Shown one piece after another: positions 35,365-45,264 of a DNA stretch of 64,000 bases. The DNA lies in NCBI GenBank assembly GCA_019454225.1, contig CP075370.1, positions 1,168,001 to 1,232,000 on the forward strand, in the 5' to 3' direction. Under the pieces are notes generated by a model. The model searched no databases. It was not told where the DNA came from and saw nothing but the letters and a program-made list of their open reading frames with translations. The stretch's first letter is position 1, and each line of letters starts with the position of its first letter. Source of the DNA: Paracoccaceae bacterium. GTDB taxonomy: Bacteria > Pseudomonadota > Alphaproteobacteria > Rhodobacterales > Rhodobacteraceae. A program made the translations under genes and the position numbers.

Positions 35365-36399
35365 CTAGGCCGGCATGAGCGCCCAATAGTCCAGATCCAG
35401 CAGCACGTCCGGCAGATATCTGCCGTCGGCCCCCTTCAGCGCAAAGGGTTCCGCCGCCCCCTTGACGGCCACCGTCCGCAGCCGGATCGCCCCCACGCCG
35501 GGCGCCGCCGTCTCCGCCCGGTCCAGCACTTCCGACCAGGCCCGCACCGTGTCGCCCGCAAAGCAGGGGTTCGCATGGGCCCCGCCGTTCAGCGCCACGA
35601 CCATCTGCGCATTGGCCAGCCCGTTGAATGACAGCGCCCGCGCCAGGCTGATCACATGCCCGCCATAGATCAGCCGCCGCCCGTCCTCGCGGAACGTCGC
35701 GTCGAAATGCACCTTGGCCGTGTTCTGCCACAGCCGCGTCGCCATCATGTGCTCGGCTTCCTCGATGGTCACGCCGTCCACATGGTCGATGCGCTCGCCC
35801 AGCGCATAGTCGGCCAGCCGCCAGCGCTCGCCCGCCAGCGCGACATCGTAGCGCGTGAAGTCCAGCCCCTTCGGGATCGCCAGATCGCCCGCCGCCACGG
35901 CGGGCGCCAGCACCGGCACCACCGGTTCGGGTGCCGGGGCCTCGCGCCGGTTCTTCCGCACCATGACCCAGCGCACATATTCCAGCAGCACCTCGCCGTG
36001 CTGGTTGATCCCCCGGGTCCGCACCCAGACCACGCCCGAGGCGCCGTTCGAGTTCTCCTTCAGCCCGATCACGGTCGATTCCGCCCGCACCGTGTCGCCG
36101 GGCCACAGCGGGGTCAGCCAGCGCCCCTCGGCATAGCCCAGATTCGCCACCGCATTCAGGCTGATGTCGGGCACCGTCTTGCCAAAGACCGTGTGGAACG
36201 TCACCAGATCGTCCAGCGGGCTGAACGGCAATCCGCAGGACTGCGCAAACGCGTCCGACGAATGCAGCGCGTGCCGGGCGGGATACAGCGCATGATACAG
36301 CGCCCGCTCGCCCATCTTGATGCTGCGCGGCACCGCATGGATGATCGTCTCGCCCAGCCGGTAGTCCTCGAAAAAGCGGCCCGGATTGGTCTTGGTCAT
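35365..36399 (-). CDS. mch: mesaconyl-C1-CoA hydratase (beta-methylmalyl-CoA dehydratase), MaoC-type
   Basis: Acts in the ethylmalonyl-CoA pathway, hydrating mesaconyl-C1-CoA to beta-methylmalyl-CoA. The 344-aa protein consists of two hotdog (MaoC-like) halves. The first has GRFFEDYRLGETIIHAVPRSIKMGE, DAFAQSCGLPFSPLDDLVTFHTVFGKTV and ANLGYAEGRWLTPLWPGDTV. The second has KVHFDATFREDGRRLIYGGHVISLARALSFNGL and AHANPCFAGDTVRAWSEVL. Length and sequence type match Mch of Rhodobacter, and the neighbours mcl2, mdh, ecm and ccr agree. It has its own leader (36400-36512) after the terminator of the mcl2 operon; the leader carries a GC-rich inverted repeat (CCGCCGCC/GGCGGCGG). Confidence 0.9.
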   Translation of the reverse strand: MTKTNPGRFFEDYRLGETIIHAVPRSIKMGERALYHALYPARHALHSSDAFAQSCGLPFSPLDDLVTFHTVFGKTVPDISLNAVANLGYAEGRWLTPLWPGDTVRAESTVIGLKENSNGASGVVWVRTRGINQHGEVLLEYVRWVMVRKNRREAPAPEPVVPVLAPAVAAGDLAIPKGLDFTRYDVALAGERWRLADYALGERIDHVDGVTIEEAEHMMATRLWQNTAKVHFDATFREDGRRLIYGGHVISLARALSFNGLANAQMVVALNGGAHANPCFAGDTVRAWSEVLDRAETAAPGVGAIRLRTVAVKGAAEPFALKGADGRYLPDVLLDLDYWALMPA

Positions 36400-36512
36400 T
36401 CGGTCTGGCTCCTGCCCGGTCCGTCCGCCGCCGCCGCGCCAGCAGCCCGGCGGCGGCAAACTCTTAACAAAGGGTGAATCCCGAAAGATAACCCATTGAT
36501 TTTGCTTGGTCC

Positions 36513-36536
36513 AAAAAGCGTCCCACCGTGGGACGC
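36513..36536 (-). terminator. intrinsic terminator after the mcl2-nnrU-DUF1737 operon
   Basis: On the minus strand GCGTCCCA and TGGGACGC form a perfect 8-bp stem with a 3-nt loop followed directly by TTTTT. It starts 2 bp after the DUF1737 stop codon. It separates this operon from mch. Confidence 0.9.
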
Positions 36537-36537
36537 C

Positions 36538-36741
36538 TCAGTGCTCGCCCAGTTTCGTCTCGGGCGTGTAGGTGCCCGGGGACTCCTTCACCACCGCCTG
36601 CCCGCAGCGCATCACGCCCTTCGCCGCATCGAACGCATAGGTCGGCCCGCCGTGCAGCTGCCACCCCTTGTTCAGCGCCGCCGTCACCTTGTGGCAGAAG
36701 GCCGAGGTGTCGTCCTCGGTCAGGAACCGGTAAAGCTTCAT
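36538..36741 (-). CDS. DUF1737 family small protein
   Basis: A 67-aa protein: MKLYRFLTEDDTSAFCHKVTAALNKGWQLHGGPTYAFDAAKGVMRCGQAVVKE. The pattern of a single alpha/beta unit with GWQLxGGP is that of DUF1737. Function unknown. The start overlaps the stop of the NnrU-like gene by one base (TGATG), and an intrinsic terminator follows, so it is the last gene of the mcl2 operon. Confidence 0.85.
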   Translation of the reverse strand: MKLYRFLTEDDTSAFCHKVTAALNKGWQLHGGPTYAFDAAKGVMRCGQAVVKESPGTYTPETKLGEH

Positions 36742-37298
36742 CACGCGCCTCCGAACGGCCAGTAGCCCAGCCAGATGTGGATCAGGGCCACACCGCCCGT
36801 CACGACGACCGCGCCGACCCCGGCGCCGATCTCCTTGCCGAGCGACGACTGGTCGGGCTTCTCCCACGCGGGCTGCGCCCGGTTGATCAGGATCACGCTG
36901 ACGACCGCCCAGGCCAGCAGCCCGCCGAACAGGATCACCGAGGCCAGGTCGCCGTTGACCAGCAGATGCGCCACCGCCCAGGTCTTGAAGCCGGTCAGCT
37001 GCGGATGCCGGACCGCCCGCGTCACCAGCGTCTTCATGCCCGACGCCGCGAACAGGTAGAACGCCACCAGCATCAGCAGGTTGTTCACATGCGTCAGGAA
37101 CGCCGGCGGATACCACAGCTGCACCGGCTCGGCGCCCCGGTAGCCCACCACCATCAGCACGACCGACCCGAGCAGCGCCAGCGTGACCGGCCCCTTGCCC
37201 TTCTCGCCCCAGGCCGCCCGGCTGCCGGGCGCCAGCCGTTTCCAGAGATGCGCGCCCGCCCAGAGCGCCACGCCAAGGATCAGGACCAACAGATACAT
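36741..37298 (-). CDS. NnrU family membrane protein
   Basis: 185 aa with about five hydrophobic segments: MYLLVLILGVALWAGAHLWKRL, VTLALLGSVVLMVVGYRG, HVNNLLMLVAFYLFAASG, LVNGDLASVILFGGLLAWAVVSVILI and VVVTGGVALIHIWLGYWPF. The conserved TRAVRHPQLTGFKTWAVAHLLVNGDLASVILFGG is the NnrU (PF07298) signature, first named in denitrification clusters and related to heme/phytoene-associated membrane proteins; its exact role is open. Its start overlaps the mcl2 stop; a GTG one codon upstream (37301) is also possible. Confidence 0.87.
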   Translation of the reverse strand: MYLLVLILGVALWAGAHLWKRLAPGSRAAWGEKGKGPVTLALLGSVVLMVVGYRGAEPVQLWYPPAFLTHVNNLLMLVAFYLFAASGMKTLVTRAVRHPQLTGFKTWAVAHLLVNGDLASVILFGGLLAWAVVSVILINRAQPAWEKPDQSSLGKEIGAGVGAVVVTGGVALIHIWLGYWPFGGA

Positions 37299-38179
37299 CA
37301 CGGCGCCCCCTGTGCTGCCTCCATCCCGGCGATCGCCGCCGCCTTGGCCAGCGTCGCCTTCGCCGTCACGATATGCAGGTTCTCGACGATCTTTCCATCC
37401 ACCACCGCCACGCCCTCGCCCGCCGCCAGCGCCGCCTCATGCGCCGCGATCTGGCGCCGCGCCAGATCCGTCTCGGCCTCGGACGGCGCGAAGGCCGCGT
37501 TCGCCACGGCCAGCTGGTCCGGGTGGATCAGCGTCTTGCCGTCGAACCCCATGTCGCGACCCTGTTCGCATTCCGCGCGCAGCCCCTCGGCATCGCGGAA
37601 GGCGTTGAACACCCCGTCCACGATCACCCGGCCATGCGCCCGCGCCGCCAGCAGGCACAGCCCCAGCCCCGCCTGCATCGCCAGCCGGTCCGGCCGGAAC
37701 CGCGCGCCCAGTTCGCGCGCCAGGTCGTTGGTGCCCATCACCATGCCCTGAAGGCGCGGATGCGCCGCGATGGCCGCGGCGTTCAGCATCCCGGCGGCCG
37801 TCTCCATCATCGCCCACAGCGGCTGCGCCACCCGGGCGGCGGCCGCGTCCAGGTCGCCCGGCGCGCCGACCTTGGGGATCAGGACCGCGTCCGCCGGGCT
37901 GCCGGCGAAGGCGGCCAGGTCATCCGCCCCCCAGGGCGTGTCCAGCCCGTTCACCCGCACGATCCGCAGCCGGGGGCCATAGTCGGCGGCGGCCAGCACC
38001 CGCGCCAGCAACGCCCGCGCCGCCGGTTTCTCGTCCGGCGCCACCGCGTCCTCGAGATCGAAGATGATCGCGTCAGCAGGCAGGCCGCGCGCCTTTTCCA
38101 GCGCGCGCTCCTTCGACCCGGGAATGTAGAGCACCGAGCGGCAGGGGCGTGCCAGGCCGATCGTCGGATGGCTGTTCAT
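37298..38179 (-). CDS. mcl2: CitE/HpcH-family enzyme, probable (3S)-malyl-CoA thioesterase Mcl2
   Basis: A 293-aa TIM-barrel protein of the CitE/HpcH/malyl-CoA lyase family. Motifs: RPCRSVLYIPGSKERALEKAR (CoA/phosphate contact), IIFDLEDAVAPDEK (metal ligand Asp/Glu), RIVRVNGLDTPWGADDL, LWAMMETAAGMLNA (metal Glu), MGTNDLARELGA and FDGKTLIHPDQLAVAN. It is shorter than true malyl-CoA lyase (Mcl1, about 318 aa). Together with its place among mch, mdh and ccr, this fits Mcl2 of Rhodobacter, which hydrolyses (3S)-malyl-CoA to malate and so completes apparent malate synthase activity. Other CoA-ester lyases of the family cannot be excluded. The start follows GGGGAGAG; a strong inverted repeat lies 45-71 bp upstream. 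Confidence 0.82.
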   Translation of the reverse strand: MNSHPTIGLARPCRSVLYIPGSKERALEKARGLPADAIIFDLEDAVAPDEKPAARALLARVLAAADYGPRLRIVRVNGLDTPWGADDLAAFAGSPADAVLIPKVGAPGDLDAAAARVAQPLWAMMETAAGMLNAAAIAAHPRLQGMVMGTNDLARELGARFRPDRLAMQAGLGLCLLAARAHGRVIVDGVFNAFRDAEGLRAECEQGRDMGFDGKTLIHPDQLAVANAAFAPSEAETDLARRQIAAHEAALAAGEGVAVVDGKIVENLHIVTAKATLAKAAAIAGMEAAQGAP

Positions 38180-38223
38180 GATTCTCTCCCCGGCAATTTT
38201 CGTGCGCGAGGGATCACCATTTT

Positions 38224-38250
38224 GGCACATTCGGCAAGGGAGAATGTGCC
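38224..38250 (-). promoter_or_regulatory. inverted repeat GGCACATTC-N9-GAATGTGCC upstream of mcl2
   Basis: A perfect 9-bp inverted repeat with a 9-bp spacer (arm-to-arm period 18 bp), 45 to 71 bp upstream of the mcl2 start. The geometry is that of a dimeric operator near the promoter. It could also serve the plus-strand gene at 38394. Confidence 0.6.
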
Positions 38251-38393
38251 GCGCCGCAGAAAGTTCGCCCTGTGTTCACGCGCCCGGCGCGTTAACCTCA
38301 TGGTTCGAAAGCGGGCGCAGCCTTTCCGTCATGCGCCGGAACCACGGCTGCATCGCCGGTCCACCCCGGCGCAAACCCGGAAAGGCAGATCGC

Positions 38394-38702
38394 ATGATGA
38401 AGGACCTGTTCGCGCTGTCGCTCGGCTTTGCCGGGCTGATCCTTGCCACCCAGGCGCAGGCGGCGGCGCAATGCGGCCCGCGCGCCGGCGTGCTGGCCCA
38501 ACTTGCCGACAACTACGCCGAAACCCGCCAGTCTGTCGGTCTGGCGGCCAACAACATGCTGATGGAGGTTCATGCCAGCCGGGAAACCGGCAGCTGGACC
38601 ATCACCGTGACGACGGCAGAGGGGATGACCTGCCTTGTCGCCAGCGGCCACGGTTTCGGGGCCGTGACCGAGGAACTGCCCGCCCGGGGCGCCCCGGCCT
38701 GA
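38394..38702 (+). CDS. small exported hypothetical protein (102 aa)
   Basis: MMKDLFALSLGFAGLILATQAQAA is a Sec signal peptide. The mature part AQCGPRAGVLAQLADNYAETRQSVGLAANNMLMEVHASRETGSWTITVTTAEGMTCLVASGHGF has two Cys likely to form a disulfide. I recognise the pattern as a small periplasmic protein common in Rhodobacteraceae, but no function is known to me. The start follows GGAAAGG. It is divergent from mcl2 and converges on the TauE-like gene. Confidence 0.75.
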   Translation: MMKDLFALSLGFAGLILATQAQAAAQCGPRAGVLAQLADNYAETRQSVGLAANNMLMEVHASRETGSWTITVTTAEGMTCLVASGHGFGAVTEELPARGAPA

Positions 38703-38725
38703 CCCCGCGGGCCCGGCCCCGCCCG

Positions 38726-39463
38726 TCAGACCACCGCCTGCCACAGCAATCGGACCGAGATCAGCAGAAGCGCCCAGGTGACGATCCGGAAGAACAGCGC
38801 CTCGGGCAGCCAGCGCACCAGCCGCACGCCCAGAAACACCGCCAGGGCGGCCGGAACCGCCAGCCACACGGCAACCGCCAGGTTCTGTGGCGACAGCTGT
38901 CCGAGCGCCCAGTAGGGCACGAGCTTGACCGCGTTCACCCAGGCAAAGACCAGTGTCGTGGTGCCTGCGTAGATCGGCTTGGGCAGCTTCAGGGGCAGCA
39001 CATAGACCTGGTAGGGCGGCGCGCCCGAATGGCTGACAAAGCTGGTGAAGCCCGTCACCGCACCCCAGAACAGGCCGGGCCCGACGCGGACGGGCCGGGG
39101 TTCGCCCGGTCCGCGCCGAAGGATCAGCGTGAGCGCGAAGACCAGCCCGATGGTTCCGACGATTCCGGTGACCATCCGTTCGCTGACCATGCTGGAGGTG
39201 GCCCAGCCCAGGGCGACCCCGGCCGTCATCCCCGCCCCCATGATGACCAGGATGCGGGCGTTGAACTGCCGTCGGTAGGCCCAGACGCCGAACATGTCCG
39301 ACACGACAAAGATCGGCAGCAGGATGCCCGCCGCCGTGACCGGCGAGATCGCCAGCGCCAGCACCGGCACGCCCAGCATGCCGATCAGCGGCAGACCGCC
39401 CTTGCTCATGCCCACCAGCATGGCGGCCGTCACCGCCAGCACCCAGAAAACCCATCCATCCAT
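38726..39463 (-). CDS. TauE/SafE family membrane permease
   Basis: A 245-aa integral membrane protein with about eight hydrophobic segments and the two repeat signatures of the TauE/SafE (sulfite/organosulfonate exporter) family: VGMSKGGLPLIGMLGVPVLAL in the first half and GAVTGFTSFVSHSGAPPYQVYVLPLKL in the second. The exported anion is not determined. It converges on the small exported protein (23 bp apart) and diverges from mdh. Confidence 0.9.
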   Translation of the reverse strand: MDGWVFWVLAVTAAMLVGMSKGGLPLIGMLGVPVLALAISPVTAAGILLPIFVVSDMFGVWAYRRQFNARILVIMGAGMTAGVALGWATSSMVSERMVTGIVGTIGLVFALTLILRRGPGEPRPVRVGPGLFWGAVTGFTSFVSHSGAPPYQVYVLPLKLPKPIYAGTTTLVFAWVNAVKLVPYWALGQLSPQNLAVAVWLAVPAALAVFLGVRLVRWLPEALFFRIVTWALLLISVRLLWQAVV

Positions 39464-39487
39464 GACGTCGCCATAGCGCCCCTTTGG

Positions 39488-39520
39488 CGCAACAAACAGG
39501 GGTTGCGTTTATGCCGCAAC
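39488..39520. promoter_or_regulatory. alternating CGCAAC / GTTGCG half-sites in front of mdh
   Basis: CGCAAC (39488-39493), GTTGCG (39502-39507) and CGCAAC (39515-39520) alternate; the last two make the inverted repeat GTTGCG-N7-CGCAAC. They lie 75 to 107 bp upstream of the mdh start, in the divergent gap with the TauE-like gene. A candidate operator, function inferred. Confidence 0.45.
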
Positions 39521-39555
39521 GCAGCATCCTTGCGCGCGGGGCGGCTTCGGCATAG

Positions 39556-40557
<1,002 letters not shown>

Positions 40558-40613
40558 CGCGGCCAGCAGCGGGGGCCGCGCCGCCACCGGCGCGGTTCGC
40601 CCCGGCGCGCGCG

Positions 40614-41285
40614 ATGCCCGACCGCAGCATCCCCTCACCCTATCTCGTGCCCGGTTTCTATGACCGGGCGCTTGCGCAGGGCCGCCACCGCGACATCGTC
40701 GGCGGTCGCTGGGATGAAACCGGGCGGCTGCAACTGGCGCTTCTGCGGGCCGAGGGGCTGGAACCGCGCCACCGCCTGCTCGACATCGGCGCGGGGTCGC
40801 TGCGGCTGGGGTGCAAGGCGGTGCCCTTCCTCGAACCCGGCAACTACTGGGCCACCGATGCCAGCCGTGCCCTGATGCTGCGGGGGCGCGAGACCGAACT
40901 GGACGATCCCGCCCGCCTGCCCGAATCCCGGCTGGTCGGGGATGCGGACTTCGCCTTTCCGGGCGTGCCCGACGAGATCGACATGGCGATTGCCTTTGCC
41001 GTCTTTACCCATCTGCCCGCCGACCGCCTGCGTCCCGCCCTGGCATCGCTGCGGGCCCGATGCCCGGGCCTGCGCGGCCTGCTTGTCACCGTGTTCCTGG
41101 CACCCGAGGGGCAGGCGGGCCCGCTGCGGCAGCCGGACGGCGTGGTCACCCATCCCGATCGCCCGCCCTGGCACCGTGCCGCGGCGTCCGTCCTGGCCGA
41201 CTTCGCCGCAACCGGGTTCGATGCCGTCCTTCGACCCGACCGCCTGCCGCGGGGCCAGCGGCTGCTGGTGGCCCGCCCGGTCTGA
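40614..41285 (+). CDS. class I SAM-dependent methyltransferase-like protein
   Basis: 223 aa. The SAM-binding motif HRLLDIGAGSLRLG lies near residue 55, followed by the acidic strand end YWATDASRALM and the motif IV region EIDMAIAFAVFTHLPADRLRPAL. The N-terminus (PYLVPGFYDRALAQGRHRDIVGGRWDETGRLQLALL) resembles methyltransferases associated with surface polysaccharide or lipid loci. The acceptor is unknown. It lies 56 bp downstream of mdh and 81 bp upstream of an exported protein gene. Confidence 0.8.
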   Translation: MPDRSIPSPYLVPGFYDRALAQGRHRDIVGGRWDETGRLQLALLRAEGLEPRHRLLDIGAGSLRLGCKAVPFLEPGNYWATDASRALMLRGRETELDDPARLPESRLVGDADFAFPGVPDEIDMAIAFAVFTHLPADRLRPALASLRARCPGLRGLLVTVFLAPEGQAGPLRQPDGVVTHPDRPPWHRAAASVLADFAATGFDAVLRPDRLPRGQRLLVARPV

Positions 41286-41366
41286 CATCCGGGCCTGGCC
41301 GGGATGCGCACCGGCGCTTGATCGACCGGCCCCGCAGGTTCAGGATGCCCCAACCCGGAGGACATC

Positions 41367-42560
41367 ATGCGTGCGCTCACCCTTGCCCTTTCGCTGGCCC
41401 TGGCCACCCCCGCCGCCGCCGACCTGTCGCTGTCGCGCGAGATCGGCAGCAACGGGCTTGCGCGCACCGAGGCGCGGCTGGCGGCGCTGGCCGATCCCAC
41501 GGCGGACGACCTGTTCGCGCTGGCCGGTGTGCGGTTCCTGCGGGGGGTCGAGGGCGCGCTTCAGCTGCGCTGGCAGACCGGCGTGCGGGCCGACTGGTCC
41601 GAACTGCCGATCATGCGCCTGCCGATCCCGGAAAATCCTGCCGCGCGCGCCTTCCGCCCCGACGACCTGACCGACCTGCTGACCGGCGTGCAGACGAACA
41701 TGGACGCGGCGCGCGACGCGCTCGCCCGGCTGGACGGGCGCGAGGTGGCCGTGGAAATCGCGCTGTCCGACCTGTGGTTCGACATCAACGGCAACGGCAG
41801 CCGCGACGCGGGCGAAGAGGTGTCGCGGGTGGCCGGCCTGACCATGGCGGGCGCCGCACGCGGCTTCATGGAACCGCCGCCCGATCCGGTTATCCGTTTC
41901 GACACGGCCGATGCGGCCTGGCTGGGGGCCTACACCCATTTCCTGTCGGCCTTCGCGACGCTGGCCCTGGCCTTCGACCCCGCCCCGGCGGTCGAGCGGG
42001 TGCTGGCCTCGTCCGCCGCGATGAAGGAACTCTGGGGCGACACGCCGCCGCCCAATGCGCTGGACGCGATCTTCGGGCGCCAGGTGGACCGTGCGGCGAT
42101 CATCCTGATCGCCCTTTCGACCCCGCCCGATGCCACGCTGACCAAGGCGGCGCATGGCCACCTGACGGCGATGATCGCCGAGAACCGCCGCTTCTGGGCG
42201 CTGGTCGAGGCCGAGTCCGACAATGACCGCGAATGGGTGCCGAACGACCGGCAGGAATCGGCCCTGGGCATCCGCATGCCCGAGGGGACCGGCAAGCGCT
42301 GGCAGGCGGTTCTTGCGGATGCCGAGGGGCTTCTGGAGGGGCGGCTTCTGATGCCCCACTGGCGCATGGGCGCCGAGGCGGGCCTGAACCTGCGCAAGAT
42401 GTTCGAGAACCCGCCCGCCGTCGATCTGGTCACCTGGGTGCAGGGCGAGGGGCTGCTGCCCTATGCCGAGAAGGGCGAGCGTGTCAGCCCCGCGAACTGG
42501 CAGGACTTCGAGTCGCTGGTGCGCGGTGATGCGGTGATGTTCGCGGTCCTGCTGAACTGA
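41367..42560 (+). CDS. exported hypothetical protein (397 aa)
   Basis: MRALTLALSLALATPAAA is a cleavable signal peptide. The mature protein is largely helical with no recognised family. One EF-hand-like loop is visible (DINGNGSRDAGEEV near residue 140), suggesting a Ca2+ site. Other features are repeated Trp-rich segments (WFDIN, WLGAYTHFLSAF, WQAVLADAEGLLEGRLLMPHWRMG). It is predicted periplasmic. The start follows GGAGGACATC. It converges on a glycosyltransferase gene with 8 bp between stops. Function unknown. Confidence 0.8.
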   Translation: MRALTLALSLALATPAAADLSLSREIGSNGLARTEARLAALADPTADDLFALAGVRFLRGVEGALQLRWQTGVRADWSELPIMRLPIPENPAARAFRPDDLTDLLTGVQTNMDAARDALARLDGREVAVEIALSDLWFDINGNGSRDAGEEVSRVAGLTMAGAARGFMEPPPDPVIRFDTADAAWLGAYTHFLSAFATLALAFDPAPAVERVLASSAAMKELWGDTPPPNALDAIFGRQVDRAAIILIALSTPPDATLTKAAHGHLTAMIAENRRFWALVEAESDNDREWVPNDRQESALGIRMPEGTGKRWQAVLADAEGLLEGRLLMPHWRMGAEAGLNLRKMFENPPAVDLVTWVQGEGLLPYAEKGERVSPANWQDFESLVRGDAVMFAVLLN

Positions 42561-42568
42561 ACCGCCGA

Positions 42569-43627
42569 TCAGAGCGTCAGGCCGGTCTCCGCGATCAGCG
42601 CCGCCTGCAAGGTCCGCAGGTGCCGGTCGAAGGCCGCAGGCGTGAAATCGAGGTCGAGGTCGGGGAACACCCGCCGCGCCGTCGTGGCGATGTCCGGTGC
42701 GGGGCCGATCACGGTGCCCGCCGCCGCCAGCGCCGCCGCCTCGTCCGGCCCCAGGGCCAGCAGCGCGTCGACGGCCGCGGCCAGGGCCACGGGATCCTGC
42801 CGCAACCCGTGGACCAGCGCGACCTGGTTGCGCCGGGCCGCGCCGATCTTGCCGAAATCGGGCGGCGCGCCGGGCGTCGCCTGGCGTTCGGCCTGCAACT
42901 GGCGCCGCAGCATCTTCAGCACCCAGTGCAGCGGGGTCAGCCCGTCGAAATGCGCAAGGCGGGCGGCAATCGACACGCCGTTTGTCCGGCGCCAGTCCTC
43001 TTGCGCGGCGGCATCAAGGCCCCGTCCATGCGGCATCGGGAAATGCACCCCGACCCGAAGCTCTGCCCCCCTGCGGACCGCACATTTCCCCGCGCCATGC
43101 CCGATCAGGCCGTGAACGTTCAGGCAGGGCGCCAGCGCCGCGCCCAGCCCCGCGGCCCGCGTGCCGTCGCCCGGCCGACCCAGCCGCAAGACCCCGTCAA
43201 AGATCGTTCCCTGCGCCGCGCCCCGCAGGAACTGCCGTTCCGCGACGCCGGCATGCGCGAACTGCCGTCCCGCCGGTACGGCATCCAGCAGATCGGCCAG
43301 CGGCCGCTCGGCCATCGGGAATTCGTCGGCATCGCAATGCAGCATCCAGTCGTGCGGCCAGTCGCGCAGCGCCAGGTTCACGACAAACTGCTGCCGCCCG
43401 GTGTTCAGGGCGGGACGCCCCTCGCGCCGGTGGGCAGCCCACCAGTCCGCGTCGCAGGTGGTCAGCCTGATCCCGGGCCGCCCGCCCAGGGCCGCCATCA
43501 CGTCGGGCCGCGCGCGGTCAAGAAACAGATGCACCCCCGCCGCGCCCTGCGCCAGGCAATGCGCCGCAAAGGCCACCAGCAGGTCGCGCGGTTCGTCCAC
43601 CAGTGCCGCCACGCCCCAGTCCGCCAT
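42569..43627 (-). CDS. glycosyltransferase family 2-like protein
   Basis: A 352-aa protein of the Glyco_tranf_2_4 type. The nucleotide-sugar binding start is [38 protein letters not shown]. The DxD motif is in [22 protein letters not shown], and the C-terminal acceptor region is hydrophilic. The ATG at 43627 is chosen because GGAAAGG precedes it and the family starts there; the frame runs on upstream into the sucC promoter region. It may transfer a sugar to a cell-surface glycan; the acceptor is unknown. It is divergent from sucC. Confidence 0.8.
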   Translation of the reverse strand: MADWGVAALVDEPRDLLVAFAAHCLAQGAAGVHLFLDRARPDVMAALGGRPGIRLTTCDADWWAAHRREGRPALNTGRQQFVVNLALRDWPHDWMLHCDADEFPMAERPLADLLDAVPAGRQFAHAGVAERQFLRGAAQGTIFDGVLRLGRPGDGTRAAGLGAALAPCLNVHGLIGHGAGKCAVRRGAELRVGVHFPMPHGRGLDAAAQEDWRRTNGVSIAARLAHFDGLTPLHWVLKMLRRQLQAERQATPGAPPDFGKIGAARRNQVALVHGLRQDPVALAAAVDALLALGPDEAAALAAAGTVIGPAPDIATTARRVFPDLDLDFTPAAFDRHLRTLQAALIAETGLTL

Positions 43628-43752
43628 CCGCACCTTTCCGGTTACCCCGCCCGGTTGCCCGCATGTCGCGGCGATAGGCACGGCCCCGCGCGGTGTCAAC
43701 GCAGGCCCGGCGCCACCGTCGCGAATCATTGGCGATGCGCCGGGAATCGAGG

Positions 43753-43784
43753 TTGTGATCACACTTTTTCTGGCTGTGATCACA
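43753..43784 (+). promoter_or_regulatory. twin GTGATCAC palindromes upstream of sucC
   Basis: GTGATCAC occurs at 43755-43762 and 43776-43783, exactly 21 bp apart and 113 to 141 bp before the sucC start. The copies read TTGTGATCACAC and CTGTGATCACAT. The pair matches the one before sdhC in sequence, spacing and orientation relative to transcription. Confidence 0.65.
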
Positions 43785-43895
43785 TATGCCCGATTTCCGC
43801 GCCAAAACGCCGCCCCGGTGCAGAAGGCGTTTTGCAACTGCGCAATTTCGTGTCACTCCGCCCCCGAAGACAGCCAGCACGAGGCGGCGCATCCC

Positions 43896-45089
43896 ATGAA
43901 CATCCACGAATATCAGGCCAAGGCGCTTCTGCGCAGCTATGGCATCCCCGTGTCCGACGGTCGCATCGTGCTTCGCGCGGAAGAGGCCAAGACGGCGGCG
44001 GGCGAACTCGACGGGCCTCTGTGGGTCGTCAAGGCGCAGATCCACGCGGGCGGTCGCGGCAAGGGCCATTTCAAGGAACCCGAGGCGGGCGAGAAGGGCG
44101 GCGTGCGACTGGCGCGTTCGGTGGGCGAGGCGGCCGAGTTCGCGCGCCAGATGCTCGGACGCACGCTGGTCACCATCCAGACGGGCCCCGCGGGCAAGCA
44201 GGTCAACCGCGTCTACATCGAGGACGGCAGCGACATCGCGCGCGAGCTTTACCTCGCCCTGCTGATCGACCGGCAGACCAGCCGCATCTCCTTCGTCTGC
44301 TCGACCGAGGGCGGCATGTCGATCGAGGACGTGGCGCATGACACCCCCGAAAAGATCGTCAGCTTCACGGTCGATCCCGCCACCGGCCTGTCCGATTTCC
44401 ACGGCCGCCGCGTCGCATTTGCGCTTGGCCTGACCGGCAACCAGGTCAAGCAATGCGTGGGGATCGTCAGGAACCTCTACCGGCTGTTCGTCGAGAAGGA
44501 CATGGACATGCTGGAGATCAACCCCTTCGTGGTGATGAAGGACGGCAACCTGAAACTGCTGGACGCCAAGATGGGCTTCGACGGCAACGCGCTCTACCGC
44601 CATGCCGACATCATGGCGCTGAAGGACGAGACCGAGGAAGACCCCAAGGAACTCGCCGCGCAGAAGTTCGACCTGAACTACATCGCGCTGGACGGCGAGA
44701 TCGGCTGCATGGTGAACGGCGCCGGGCTGGCCATGGCCACGATGGACATCATCAAGCTCTACGGCGCCGAACCCGCGAACTTCCTCGACGTGGGCGGCGG
44801 CGCGACCAAGGAGAAGGTGACCGAAGCCTTCAAGATCATCACCAGCGACCCCAACGTGAAGGGCATCCTGGTGAACATCTTCGGCGGCATCATGCGCTGC
44901 GACATCATCGCGGAAGGCATCATCGCGGCGGTCAAGGAAGTGGGCCTTCAGGTGCCGCTGGTCGTGCGTCTGGAAGGCACCAACGTCGATCTCGGCAAGA
45001 AGATCATCGCCGAGTCGGGCCTGAACGTGATCGCAGGCGACGACCTGGCTGATGCGGCGCAGAAGATCGTCAAGGCGGTGAAGGGCTAG
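43896..45089 (+). CDS. sucC: succinyl-CoA synthetase (ADP-forming) beta subunit
   Basis: Forms succinate and ATP/GTP from succinyl-CoA together with SucD. 397 aa with the ATP-grasp fold: [22 protein letters not shown], the nucleotide-binding [28 protein letters not shown]-type metal site ([18 protein letters not shown]), [33 protein letters not shown] and [17 protein letters not shown]. It is normally followed directly by sucD; here about 0.7 kb with one or two small genes intervenes. A GC-rich hairpin (GCGGGGC-GCG-GCCCCGC, 45094-45110) follows the stop. Confidence 0.97.
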   Translation: MNIHEYQAKALLRSYGIPVSDGRIVLRAEEAKTAAGELDGPLWVVKAQIHAGGRGKGHFKEPEAGEKGGVRLARSVGEAAEFARQMLGRTLVTIQTGPAGKQVNRVYIEDGSDIARELYLALLIDRQTSRISFVCSTEGGMSIEDVAHDTPEKIVSFTVDPATGLSDFHGRRVAFALGLTGNQVKQCVGIVRNLYRLFVEKDMDMLEINPFVVMKDGNLKLLDAKMGFDGNALYRHADIMALKDETEEDPKELAAQKFDLNYIALDGEIGCMVNGAGLAMATMDIIKLYGAEPANFLDVGGGATKEKVTEAFKIITSDPNVKGILVNIFGGIMRCDIIAEGIIAAVKEVGLQVPLVVRLEGTNVDLGKKIIAESGLNVIAGDDLADAAQKIVKAVKG

Positions 45090-45155
45090 GCCCGCGGGGC
45101 GCGGCCCCGCCCGCCCCGCATGTGCCGCGCCGAACCCAACCCCAGGGAGAGACAG

Positions 45156-45260
45156 ATGGCCCTCGTCGCCATGCAAGCCTCAAGCGATATCCACCCGGGC
45201 AGGTGCACCGGCGGCTACGGGCCGGCGTCGCGCGTCGGCGCGATGCTGGAACGGATCTGA
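45156..45260 (+). CDS. possible 34-aa open reading frame between sucC and sucD
   Basis: A short ORF (MALVAMQASSDIHPGRC...VGAMLERI) with a strong ribosome-binding site (GGGAGAG, 5 bp before the ATG), ending 4 bp before the next gene's start. The codons look like the host's. It may be a small protein, a leader that couples translation to the exported protein gene, or the remnant of a larger gene. No family is recognised. Confidence 0.35.
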   Translation: MALVAMQASSDIHPGRCTGGYGPASRVGAMLERI

Positions 45261-45264
45261 CGCG

